Below, piece by piece: positions 48,634-56,499 of a DNA stretch of 64,000 nt (position 1 is its first letter; each line of letters opens with the position of its first letter). The DNA is from Actibacterium ureilyticum (lineage in GTDB: Bacteria; Pseudomonadota; Alphaproteobacteria; Rhodobacterales; Rhodobacteraceae). A program made the translations under genes and the position numbers. The stretch covers positions 1,070,313 to 1,134,312 of the forward strand of contig NZ_NSBT01000037.1 of assembly GCF_002285435.1 (NCBI RefSeq), written 5' to 3'. The notes under the pieces were generated by a model. It had not been told where the DNA came from and made no database searches. It saw nothing but the letters and a program-made list of their open reading frames with translations.

Positions 48634-49981
48634 CTGGATGCAGCAGCTGCCGCAGGCGGCGACGGATTATCTGGACGGCCGCCGCCTGGACGAGGTCGAA
48701 TGTATCGTCAGCGACGTGGCCGGTATCGCGCGCGGCAAGGCGATGCCCGCCAGTAAATTCGCCCGCCAGACGCATTTCTATCTGCCCAATTCGATCTTCC
48801 TGCAGACGATCACCGGCGATTGGGCCGATATCGCGGGCGAGGCCTTCACCGAACCCGACATGATCCTGACCCCCGATTACAGCACCGCCACCGCCGCGCC
48901 CTGGACGGCGGACTGGACCTTGCAGGTGATCCACGACATCCACCATCAGGACGGCACGCCGGTGCCCTATGCCCCGCGCAACGTGCTGAAACATGTGGTG
49001 TCGCTTTATCAGGCCAAGGGGTGGAAACCCGTTGTCGCGCCCGAGATGGAGTTCTTTCTGGTCGCCCGCAACCTAGACCCTGCCCTGCCGGTGCAGCCGC
49101 CCATCGGGCGGTCGGGCCGCCCCGCCGCCGCGCGCCAGGCCTATTCGATGTCGGCGGTCGATGAATACGGTCCGGTGATCGACGATATCTATGACTTCGC
49201 CGAGGCGCAGGGGTTCGAAATCGACGGCATCCTGCAAGAAGGCGGCGCGGGCCAGATCGAAATGAACCTGCGCCATGGCGACCCGGTCCGGCTGGCGGAC
49301 GAGATCTTTTTCTTCAAGCGCCTGATCCGCGAGGCAGCGCTGCGCCACGATTGCTTTGCCACCTTCATGGCCAAGCCCATTCAGGACGAGCCGGGATCGG
49401 CCATGCATATTCACCATTCGGTGGTGGAAACGGCGACCGGCCAGAACCTGTTTTCGATGCCAGATGGCGGCGAAAGCCCCGCGTTCCTGCATTTCATCGC
49501 CGGGCTGCAAACGCATATGCCGTCGGTCACCGCGCTGATGGCGCCCTATGTGAACAGCTATCGCCGTTACGTCCCGGATTTCGCCGCGCCGATCAACCTG
49601 GAATGGGGGCGCGACAACCGCACGACGGGGTTGCGCGTGCCGGTGTCGGATGCCGCAAGCCGCCGGGTGGAAAACCGTCTGCCGGGGATGGATTGCAACC
49701 CCTATCTGGGCATCGCGGCGTCGCTCGCGTGCGGCTATCTGGGGCTGCTGGCGCAGGAAAACCCGCGCGCCGAATTCACCGGCGATGCCTATGCCAGCCG
49801 CGAGGATATCCCGCGCAATCTGAACGAATCCATCGACCTGCTGCAAACGGCCGAGCCGGTGCGCGAGGTTCTGGGCGCCGCCTTCTGTGATGTCTATGTC
49901 GCGCTGAAATCGCTGGAATACAACGCCTTCCTTCAGGTCATCAGCCCGTGGGAGCGGGAACATCTGCTGTTGAACGTATGA
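48626..49981 (+). CDS. Glutamine-synthetase-like gamma-glutamyl ligase (PuuA type) 2
   Basis: 451 residues. Paralogue of the ligase at 46545: VVAPEMEFFLVAR, EGGAGQIEMNLRHG, GSAMHIHHSVVE, WGRDNRTTGLRVP and ENRLPGMDCNPYL. It resembles the gamma-glutamylputrescine synthetases. Two ATG codons (48623, 48626) are possible; the GGGGG run ends 5 bases before 48626, so I use that one. Overlaps the FAD oxidase by ATGA. Two ligases in one operon may divide substrates or form a heteromer. Confidence 0.92.
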   Translation: MSDWMQQLPQAATDYLDGRRLDEVECIVSDVAGIARGKAMPASKFARQTHFYLPNSIFLQTITGDWADIAGEAFTEPDMILTPDYSTATAAPWTADWTLQVIHDIHHQDGTPVPYAPRNVLKHVVSLYQAKGWKPVVAPEMEFFLVARNLDPALPVQPPIGRSGRPAAARQAYSMSAVDEYGPVIDDIYDFAEAQGFEIDGILQEGGAGQIEMNLRHGDPVRLADEIFFFKRLIREAALRHDCFATFMAKPIQDEPGSAMHIHHSVVETATGQNLFSMPDGGESPAFLHFIAGLQTHMPSVTALMAPYVNSYRRYVPDFAAPINLEWGRDNRTTGLRVPVSDAASRRVENRLPGMDCNPYLGIAASLACGYLGLLAQENPRAEFTGDAYASREDIPRNLNESIDLLQTAEPVREVLGAAFCDVYVALKSLEYNAFLQVISPWEREHLLLNV

Positions 49982-51279
49982 ACGTCCTGCATGCCAATGA
50001 CCGGGCGGGCGAACATGCCCCAAGCTGGTATGCGGCCACCGCGACACCCCCCGGCCCCTATCCCGCGCTGAAAGGCGCGCATCGCGCCGATGTCTGTGTG
50101 ATCGGCGGCGGCTATACCGGGCTGTCGGCGGCGTTGCATCTGGCCGAGCAGGGCATGGATGTGATCCTGGTCGAGGCACAGCGTGTGGGCTTTGGTGCCT
50201 CGGGGCGCAATGGCGGACAGGTGGGCTCCGGCCAGCGTCAGGAACAGGATGTGCTGGAACGCTGGATGGGCCGCGACGATGCGCGCGCCCTGTGGGGCGT
50301 TGGCGAAGCGGCCAAGACGCTGATCGCCGACCTGATCGCGCGGCACGATATCGACTGCGCCTATCGCCCCGGCGTCGTCCATGCGGAATGCCACGCCCGG
50401 GACGTGCCGCACAACCATGGTTATGCCCGCAAATTGGCCGCGGATTACGGCTATGACCGGGTCGAGGTTCTGGACCGCGACGCGATGCGCGCGCTGGTAG
50501 GCTCGCCGCTCTATCACGGCGGATCGGTCGATTGGGGCGCGGGGCATCTGCACCCGCTGCGGCTGGCCTTTGGCCTGGCCCGTGCGGCCGAAAACGCCGG
50601 GGCGCGCCTGTTCGAGCGGTCCGAGGTGCATCACATTCAGCACGGCGACAGGGTCGAGCTCCGCACCGGCCAGGGACAGGTTCAGGCCGATCACCTGGTG
50701 CTGGCGGTCAACGGCTACATGACCGGGCTGGACCGCGATCAGGCGGCGCGGATCGCGCCCATCAACAATTTCATCGTCGCGACAAAGCCGCTGGCGGACC
50801 CCGGCGCGATACTGGCTCGCGATGTGGCCGTGGCTGACAGCAAATACGTGGTGAACTATTTCCGCCTGTCCGAGGATGGCCGCCTGTTGTTCGGCGGCGG
50901 CGAAAGCTATGGCATGCGGTTTCCCCGCGACATCGCGGCGACGGTGCGCAAGCCGATGGAACAGGTCTTTCCGCAACTGGCGGGTGTCGGCATCGACCAC
51001 GCCTGGGGCGGCACATTGGGGATCACCACGAAACGCCTGCCGCATTTTTCGCATCCCAGCCCCAATGTCTGGGCGGCGGGCGGCTATTCCGGCCACGGGG
51101 TCGCACTGGCCACGCTTGCGGGACGCATCCTGGCAAAGGCGGTGGCCGGACAAGCCGGTCAGTTCGACCTGATGGCGCGGCTGCCCTGCCCGCGCTTTCC
51201 CGGCGGCCCGGTCTTCCGCAGCCCGCTAGCCATCCTGGCGATGAGTTGGTTCGCGCTGCGCGACCGGCTGGGCGTCTGA
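49978..51279 (+). CDS. FAD-dependent amine oxidase (PuuB-like)
   Basis: 433 residues. DAO-family flavoenzyme: the dinucleotide motif VCVIGGGYTGLSAALHLAE is near 40-58, GASGRNGGQVGSGQ binds FAD, and a C-terminal WAAGGYSGHGVALA closes the cofactor site. Close in layout to PuuB (gamma-glutamylputrescine oxidase), which oxidises the free amine of the glutamylated substrate. ATGA-coupled to ligase 2, last gene of the operon. No aldehyde dehydrogenase follows. Confidence 0.92.
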   Translation: MNVLHANDRAGEHAPSWYAATATPPGPYPALKGAHRADVCVIGGGYTGLSAALHLAEQGMDVILVEAQRVGFGASGRNGGQVGSGQRQEQDVLERWMGRDDARALWGVGEAAKTLIADLIARHDIDCAYRPGVVHAECHARDVPHNHGYARKLAADYGYDRVEVLDRDAMRALVGSPLYHGGSVDWGAGHLHPLRLAFGLARAAENAGARLFERSEVHHIQHGDRVELRTGQGQVQADHLVLAVNGYMTGLDRDQAARIAPINNFIVATKPLADPGAILARDVAVADSKYVVNYFRLSEDGRLLFGGGESYGMRFPRDIAATVRKPMEQVFPQLAGVGIDHAWGGTLGITTKRLPHFSHPSPNVWAAGGYSGHGVALATLAGRILAKAVAGQAGQFDLMARLPCPRFPGGPVFRSPLAILAMSWFALRDRLGV

Positions 51280-51409
51280 CGCCGCCGCGCAGCCGTTGTA
51301 AATCCCCCACAGACAGCACCCGGCACCCCGGTTTCGGCGCAATTTGACTTTGTCCGTGCCGCGATGCGCCTTTAAAAGGGCTGAAAATAACATTCAGAAA
51401 AGGTGAAAT

Positions 51410-52606
51410 ATGACCCCGGCCCCGAATGTCTATGACGCCGAACCGATCCCCGAAGCCGCCCGGGCCGAGGTCGAACGCCTGCTGCAATCGGGCGATCTGT
51501 TCCGCTATACCGCGCCCGAGGATGCGCCGGTGTCCCTGCTGGAACGCGACTTCGCCGAGATGATGGGCGCGAAATACGCGCTGGCGGTGGCGTCCTGTTC
51601 CGCCGCGCTGTTCCTGTCGCTCAAGGCGCTGGACCTGCCGCGCGGGGCGCGGGTGCTGATCCCGGCCTTTACCTTCGCCGCCGTGCCGTCAGCCGTCGTA
51701 CACGCCGATTGCCAGCCGGTCCTGGTCGAGGTCGCCGAGAACTATCGCATCGACATGGCCGATTTCGAGGCCAAGCTGGACGACACGATCGACGCCGTAC
51801 TGATAAGCCACATGCGCGGACACACATCCGACATGGACGCGATCCTGAAACTGGCTGACGCGCGTGGCGTGCCGGTGATCGAGGACGCCGCCCATTCGCT
51901 GGGCACGCTGTGGCATGGCGAGAAGATCGGCACGCTGGGCAAGATCGGCTGTTACTCGTTCCAGTCCTATAAGATGGTGAATGCCGGTGAGGGCGGGATG
52001 CTGATCACCGACGATCCCGATCTGATCGCACGCGCGATCATCATGTCGGGCGCCTATGAGCATAACTGGAAAAAGCACCCCGTGGTGCAGGACCGGTTCG
52101 GCCATTGGCAGAACAAGCTGCCGCTTTACAACACGCGGCTGTCGAACCTGGCCGCCGCCGTCATCCGCCCGCAGCTGGCCGAACTGCCGCGCCGGGTGCG
52201 CGACGGGCTGGCCAATCACGATTACGTCGCGGGGCTGTTGAATGGCTCGGCCTGGCTGAGCGTGCCCGACCCGCTGCCCCCCGAAACCCGCGCGCCGGAT
52301 TCGATCCAGTTCAACCTGGTCGGGTTCGATACCGATGCCCAGGCCCGCGCGTTTCAGGACGAAGCCAAGGCGCGCGGTATCAGCGTGCAGGTCTTCGGCC
52401 TGAGCCAGGACAACGCGCGTGCCTTCTGGAACTGGCAGTTCATTGGCGACCAGCCCGACCTGCCGCAGACCCGCGCCATGTTGATGCGCGCCTGTGACGT
52501 GCGCCTGCCCGCGCGGCTGACCCGGCCCGAGCTGGATTTCATTGCCGAGGCCCTGATCGGCGCCGCCACGGCGGTGATGGACCCGCCGCGCGCCTATGGC
52601 ACCTGA
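51410..52606 (+). CDS. DegT/DnrJ/EryC1-type aminotransferase
   Basis: 398 residues. PLP aminotransferase of the sugar-aminotransferase class: SCSAALFLSLKAL, PAFTFAAVPSAV, DAAHSLGT, and the PLP lysine Lys188 in SFQSYKMVNAGEGG. These enzymes usually act on nucleotide-sugar ketones, but no sugar genes are nearby; it stands after an amine-catabolism operon with its own 130-base leader. The substrate is therefore uncertain. Confidence 0.9.
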   Translation: MTPAPNVYDAEPIPEAARAEVERLLQSGDLFRYTAPEDAPVSLLERDFAEMMGAKYALAVASCSAALFLSLKALDLPRGARVLIPAFTFAAVPSAVVHADCQPVLVEVAENYRIDMADFEAKLDDTIDAVLISHMRGHTSDMDAILKLADARGVPVIEDAAHSLGTLWHGEKIGTLGKIGCYSFQSYKMVNAGEGGMLITDDPDLIARAIIMSGAYEHNWKKHPVVQDRFGHWQNKLPLYNTRLSNLAAAVIRPQLAELPRRVRDGLANHDYVAGLLNGSAWLSVPDPLPPETRAPDSIQFNLVGFDTDAQARAFQDEAKARGISVQVFGLSQDNARAFWNWQFIGDQPDLPQTRAMLMRACDVRLPARLTRPELDFIAEALIGAATAVMDPPRAYGT

Positions 52607-52631
52607 CGCGTTGCGCTGATCGGCGCAAGCC

Positions 52632-52659
52632 CCCGTTCCGCCATCGAGGCGGAAGCGGG
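52632..52659. terminator. Hairpin between convergent genes
   Basis: TTCCGCC-ATCGA-GGCGGAA (7 bp) extended by CCCG/CGGG with one bulged base, between the ends of the DegT aminotransferase and the LysR gene. No T-tract on either strand; possible bidirectional terminator. Confidence 0.4.
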
Positions 52660-52703
52660 CGCTGCCGGGACGGCGCGCCGCCCGGCGGGCCCGGCCCCAC
52701 CGG

Positions 52704-53669
52704 TCAGATCAGCGCCAGGTCGCCTACCAGCCATGGCAGCGCCCCGACGGTCGGGGTGATCACATGCTCTGTCAGGATGGCGCGCAGCTGTTGGGCGATC
52801 TGCTGCGGCATCTCGCGCATTTCACCGGTGCGGGCATGGACCGAGATCTGTCGCGCAAGCGGCGCCAGCGGCAGCGGCCGGATGTCGATCTGCGGTTGGA
52901 ACTGCGCCGCGTGCAGGATCCCCAGCGGTGTCAGGATGGTCCAGCCCGCCCCCTGTGCCACCATGGCCATGATCGCGTTATAGCTGTCCAGTTCGAACCG
53001 GTGCGGCGGCGCCAGGCCCTGTCGCGCCAGGTGATCGGCGATCTGGCGCCCGATATGGTGGCGGCGGGTATAGTGGATGAAGGGATGCCCCTGCAGCTGC
53101 CGCAACAGATCGCCGCGATCATCCAGCAGCCCCTTGGGAGCGGCCACGACGAACGGATCACGCACCAGCGGGTGCGTCTCGACCCCCGGAATGGCGGTGC
53201 CCGGATCGGTCGTCACCACGATGTCGAGCGCCCGTGCCTCGAGCTGATCCAGCAGGCGGTGACTGGCCCCGGTATGCAGCAGGAACCGGCAGGAGGTCAG
53301 CGCCTGCCCCAGGGCGTTCAGCAGCTGCGGGGTGACGGTGGCGTCGAAATCTTCGATCACGCCCAGGCGGAGCGATTTGAGCGCCGACAGGTCACGGACC
53401 GACAGCTCGGCGCGGGCCTGTTCGGCTTCCGCCAGGATCGTCCGCGCCCGGGTGACGAACATCCGCCCCGCCGGGGTCAGGCCCACGGGGCGCGTCGACC
53501 GGTCGATCAGCTGCGCGCCCAGCGCGGTTTCAAGCGCGGTCAACTGCTGGCTGATGGTCGAAACGCTGGCCCCCAGGCGGCGCGCGGCGGCCGACAGCGC
53601 GCCTTCGTCGGCGGTGGTCAGGAACACCTCGATCCCCCAAAGCGAGATCCGGTTGCTGTTTTCCGCCAC
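52704..53669 (-). CDS. LysR-family transcription regulator
   Basis: 321 residues. N-terminal winged helix (about 8-66, with AAARRLGASVSTISQQLTAL) and a C-terminal effector domain. It starts with GTG at 53669 after a GGGGG run. Divergent from the class III aminotransferase with a 145-base gap that contains a small inverted repeat, so it probably regulates that gene and itself. The effector is unknown; the neighbouring operon suggests an amine or amino acid. Confidence 0.92.
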   Translation of the reverse strand: MAENSNRISLWGIEVFLTTADEGALSAAARRLGASVSTISQQLTALETALGAQLIDRSTRPVGLTPAGRMFVTRARTILAEAEQARAELSVRDLSALKSLRLGVIEDFDATVTPQLLNALGQALTSCRFLLHTGASHRLLDQLEARALDIVVTTDPGTAIPGVETHPLVRDPFVVAAPKGLLDDRGDLLRQLQGHPFIHYTRRHHIGRQIADHLARQGLAPPHRFELDSYNAIMAMVAQGAGWTILTPLGILHAAQFQPQIDIRPLPLAPLARQISVHARTGEMREMPQQIAQQLRAILTEHVITPTVGALPWLVGDLALI

Positions 53670-53699
53670 GGGTGCCCCCTGCCCTGTTCCATACGCGTT

Positions 53700-53715
53700 G
53701 GCACAGCTTAGTGCC
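53700..53715. promoter_or_regulatory. Candidate LysR operator
   Basis: GGCAC-AGCTTA-GTGCC, a perfect 5+5 bp inverted repeat in the divergent gap between the LysR gene and the aminotransferase. Size and place fit a LysR recognition site. Confidence 0.45.
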
Positions 53716-53814
53716 GTGCGGGTGGGTGGGGCAACCGCCCGTATTTCGCCGATTGCGCCCGGGCGGCAGCGGCGCTAGCCTGCGCGCGAAACACCCCCCG
53801 ATGAGGTCCTCCAA

Positions 53815-55182
53815 ATGCATGACGATGCCCCCAACAGCTGGGAGTCCCGCGCCGAGGCGTCGAGCTTCTATGGCTTTACCGATCTGCCGTCGGTCCGCGA
53901 ACGCGGCACGGTGGTGCTGACCCATGGCGAGGGGCCTTATGTGGTCGATGTCCATGGCCGCCGATATCTGGATGCGAACTCGGGCCTGTGGAACATGGTG
54001 GCCGGGTTCGACCACCCCGGCCTGACCAAGGCGGCGCAGGATCAATATGCGCGCTTTCCCGGCTATCACGCGTTTTTCGGTCGGATGTCGGACCAGACCG
54101 TGATGCTGTCCGAGAAACTGGTCGCGGTTTCGCCCTTTGAGCGCGGCAAGGTGTTTTACACCAATTCCGGGTCCGAGGCGAATGACACCATGGTCAAGAT
54201 GCTGTGGTTCCTGAACGCCGCCGAGGGCCGCCCGCAAGCGCGCAAGATCCTGACGCGGATCAATGCCTATCACGGGGTGACGGTGGTGTCGGCCTCGATG
54301 ACCGGCAAACCCTATAATTCGGTCTTCGGGTTGCCGCTGGACGGGTTCATCCACCTGACCTGCCCGCATTACTGGCGCGAAGGGCGCGCGGACGAGACCG
54401 AGGCGGAGTTTACCGCCCGCCTGGCGCAGGAGCTGGAAGACACCATCGCCCGCGAAGGCGCCGACACCATCGCCGGGTTCTTTGCCGAGCCCGTGATGGG
54501 CGCCGGTGGGGTGATCCCCCCGTCCGAGGGGTATTTCCAGGCGATCCGCCCGATCCTGCGAAAGCATGGTATCCCGCTGATCGCCGACGAGGTGATCTGT
54601 GGCTTTGGCCGCACGGGCGAGATGTGGGGCTCGCTGACCTATGACATCCAGCCCGACGCGATCATCTCGTCCAAGAACCTGACCGCCGGGTTCTTCCCGA
54701 TGGGCGCGGTGATCCTGGGGCCGGAGCTGGCCGACCGGATGCAGGCCGCCGCCGATGTGATCGAGGAATTCCCGCATGGCTTCACCGCCAGCGGTCACCC
54801 GGTGGGCTGCGCCATCGCGCTGAAGGCCATCGACGTGATCGAAAACGAGGGGCTGCTGGAAAATGTGCGCCGCCTGACGCCCCGGTTCGAGGCCGGGCTG
54901 GCGCAATTGGCCGATCATCCGCATATCGGCGAGTGGCGCGGCAAGGGGCTGATGGGCGCGCTGGAGGCGGTGCAGGACAAGGCCACCAAGACGCCGTTCG
55001 ACGGGGCGCTGTCGGTCAGCGAACGCATCGCCAATACCTGCACCGATCACGGGCTGATCTGCCGTCCGCTGGGACAATCCATCGTGCTGTGCCCGCCTTT
55101 CATCATGACGGATGCGCAGATGGACGAAATGTTCGAAAAGCTGGAAAACGCGCTGAAACAGGTGTTCGCCGAGATCACCTGA
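53815..55182 (+). CDS. Class III aminotransferase (putrescine/taurine-pyruvate type)
   Basis: 455 residues. PLP omega-aminotransferase: LDANSGLWNMVAGFDHP, FYTNSGSEANDTMVKM, NAYHGVTV, DEVICGFGRTGEMWG, and the PLP lysine Lys287 in IISSKNLTAGFFP. Close to the SpuC/Tpa group that moves amino groups from putrescine, taurine or beta-alanine to pyruvate. Divergent from LysR. It could act on the same amine as the gamma-glutamyl operon, giving a second route. GAGG 8 bases upstream. Confidence 0.92.
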   Translation: MHDDAPNSWESRAEASSFYGFTDLPSVRERGTVVLTHGEGPYVVDVHGRRYLDANSGLWNMVAGFDHPGLTKAAQDQYARFPGYHAFFGRMSDQTVMLSEKLVAVSPFERGKVFYTNSGSEANDTMVKMLWFLNAAEGRPQARKILTRINAYHGVTVVSASMTGKPYNSVFGLPLDGFIHLTCPHYWREGRADETEAEFTARLAQELEDTIAREGADTIAGFFAEPVMGAGGVIPPSEGYFQAIRPILRKHGIPLIADEVICGFGRTGEMWGSLTYDIQPDAIISSKNLTAGFFPMGAVILGPELADRMQAAADVIEEFPHGFTASGHPVGCAIALKAIDVIENEGLLENVRRLTPRFEAGLAQLADHPHIGEWRGKGLMGALEAVQDKATKTPFDGALSVSERIANTCTDHGLICRPLGQSIVLCPPFIMTDAQMDEMFEKLENALKQVFAEIT

Positions 55183-55196
55183 GCGCATGCGAACGG

Positions 55197-55214
55197 GGCC
55201 GGTTCAAACCGGCC
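55197..55214. terminator. Palindromic hairpin between aminotransferase and phaR
   Basis: GGCCGGT-TCAA-ACCGGCC, a 7-bp stem with a 4-base loop between two convergent stop codons. No T-tract; possible bidirectional terminator. Confidence 0.45.
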
Positions 55215-55221
55215 GCCGCGA

Positions 55222-55770
55222 TCATTTGCTGAGCTTGGCCAGCTTGGCCTGAAGCTCGGCCAGTTCCTTCTTGATCTCGCCCAGGTCGTCGCCGGACTGT
55301 TCCTCGCCCTCGGGCGTGGGACCGCTGGCGCCACCGGGCCAGGCACCGGTCATGGCCTTCAGGAACGCCTCTTGCTGCGCCTGCATCGCTTCGAAACCGG
55401 GCGCGGCAATCGGGTTTATCTTGCCCATGTTCTCCATCATCTTGGTCTGGCTTTCGCGCAGCATCTCGAAGCTGGAGGCCAGGAATTGCGGCACCATGCT
55501 TTGGGCTTGCGTCGAATAGCTGCGCACCAGATCCGTCAACACGTTGATCGGCAGCACGTTCTCGCCCCGGCTTTCGTGTTCGGCAATGATTTGAAGCAGA
55601 TACTGACGTGTCAGGTCGTCACCGGATTTCAGGTCGACGATCTGGACCTCGCGCCCGTCGCGGATGAAGCGGGCGATGTCCTCCAGCGTGACGTAATCGC
55701 TGGTCTCGGTGTTATAGAGCCGCCGGCTGGCGTAGCGCTTGATCAGCAGTGGTTTGGCTTCTTCTGTCAC
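55222..55770 (-). CDS. phaR: PHB synthesis repressor
   Basis: 182 residues. Repressor that binds DNA when polymer is absent and PHB granules when they form. The DNA-binding part KPLLIKRYASRRLYNTETSD and VTLEDIARFIRDGREVQI (about 6-45) are the PhaR hallmarks; the C terminus is a Glu/Lys-rich helix. It starts with GTG at 55770 (VTEEAKPLLIK), preceded by GGGGAT; more upstream codons do not match the family. A near-consensus PhaR site in its leader suggests autoregulation. Confidence 0.94.
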   Translation of the reverse strand: MTEEAKPLLIKRYASRRLYNTETSDYVTLEDIARFIRDGREVQIVDLKSGDDLTRQYLLQIIAEHESRGENVLPINVLTDLVRSYSTQAQSMVPQFLASSFEMLRESQTKMMENMGKINPIAAPGFEAMQAQQEAFLKAMTGAWPGGASGPTPEGEEQSGDDLGEIKKELAELQAKLAKLSK

Positions 55771-55790
55771 AATTATCCCCAAGACATTTA

Positions 55791-55801
55791 TTGCGGCGCA
55801 G
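55791..55801. promoter_or_regulatory. One-mismatch PhaR operator in the phaR leader
   Basis: TTGC-GGC-GCAG, one base off CTGC-N3-GCAG, 21 bases before the phaR start codon. Known PhaR proteins of Paracoccus bind both the phaC-phaP and phaP-phaR gaps. Confidence 0.5.
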
Positions 55802-55833
55802 AGAAGCTTAAGCGGAACTTTGATAAAAAGAAA

Positions 55834-55854
55834 GGGCGGGCACAAGGCCCGCCC
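55834..55854 (-). terminator. phaP terminator
   Basis: Perfect 8-bp stem GGGCGGGC / GCCCGCCC, 5-base loop, followed on the minus strand by TTTCTTTTT. It separates phaP from phaR. Confidence 0.8.
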
Positions 55855-55917
55855 ATGCGATCACATCGACTGGGAGGTTATCGATGTGGTACTCGTTACC
55901 CCTGACGTGTCGGTCGC

Positions 55918-56361
55918 TTACTTGGCGCCCGCTTTCTTGGCGGCAGCCGTGGCTTCGGAAGCGGCTTTCTTGACCGCAGCGGTCGCGTCTTCCGAGATGT
56001 CTTTGCCAGCGGCAAGCATCAGCTCGACGGTTTCCATCTGCACCTTCTTGGCGACTTCCGCGAAGGCGGCCATGTTCTCGGCGGCCATCTCGGCCGATGC
56101 CGAAGCGAAGTCGGTCAGCGCCTTGCCGTATTCGGTGGGCTCTGCCTTGGCCGAGGTCACGTCGCCCAGCTTGGCGATGGTCTGCTTGGTCCACTTTGCG
56201 GCGATCTCGTTCGACTTGTCGGCGGCTTCCAGAGCCACTTTCGACATCTTGTCGCTGAGGTCGGCCGAGGTCTTGAACGCGTCCTGAGCGGCGGTCATGT
56301 CGACCGGGAATGCGCCCAGCATGTCCTGCACCATCTTGGTGAAGTCTTGGGTAGTAGCCAT
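55918..56361 (-). CDS. phaP: Phasin
   Basis: 147 residues. PHB-granule surface protein. Almost wholly helical and Ala/Lys/Glu-rich, with the phasin pattern (NEIAAKWTKQTIAKLGD, MAAENMAAFAEVAKKVQMETVELM) and a Lys/Ala-rich C-terminal tail. The start at 56361 has AGGAGAG upstream. It is controlled by the adjacent operator pair and promoter, and ends in its own terminator, so it can be made at much higher levels than phaC. Confidence 0.94.
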   Translation of the reverse strand: MATTQDFTKMVQDMLGAFPVDMTAAQDAFKTSADLSDKMSKVALEAADKSNEIAAKWTKQTIAKLGDVTSAKAEPTEYGKALTDFASASAEMAAENMAAFAEVAKKVQMETVELMLAAGKDISEDATAAVKKAASEATAAAKKAGAK

Positions 56362-56412
56362 TTTATCTCTCCTAAATCGGGATTGCCCGAATTCATCTCT
56401 GCGTCTGCAAAC

Positions 56413-56443
56413 ATTATATACATGCTGCACCGCAGCATTTCAA
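56413..56443 (-). promoter_or_regulatory. Predicted phaP promoter
   Basis: On the minus strand TTGAAA (56443-56438) lies 17 bases before TATATA (56420-56415), or 19 before TATAAT (56418-56413), a good sigma70-type pair. The proximal PhaR operator sits inside the spacer, ideal for repression. Confidence 0.6.
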
Positions 56444-56465
56444 GTCCCTTTATGCTGCGGTGCAG
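56425..56465. promoter_or_regulatory. Two PhaR operators upstream of phaP
   Basis: CTGC-ACC-GCAG (56425-56435) and CTGC-GGT-GCAG (56455-56465) match the known PhaR consensus CTGC-N3-GCAG exactly. Their centres are 30 bp apart, about three DNA turns, and the two are reverse complements of each other, so the block is one larger inverted repeat. The proximal copy lies within the phaP promoter. Confidence 0.85.
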
Positions 56466-56499
56466 CAAAAGGCAGTTTCGCAGCGATGTCAGAAGCTTA

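Noticed and set aside
53695-53716. Sigma54 -24/-12 promoter (TGGCAC present)
   Set aside because: The -12 element TTGC is missing at the required spacing; the sequence is better explained as an inverted repeat for LysR.
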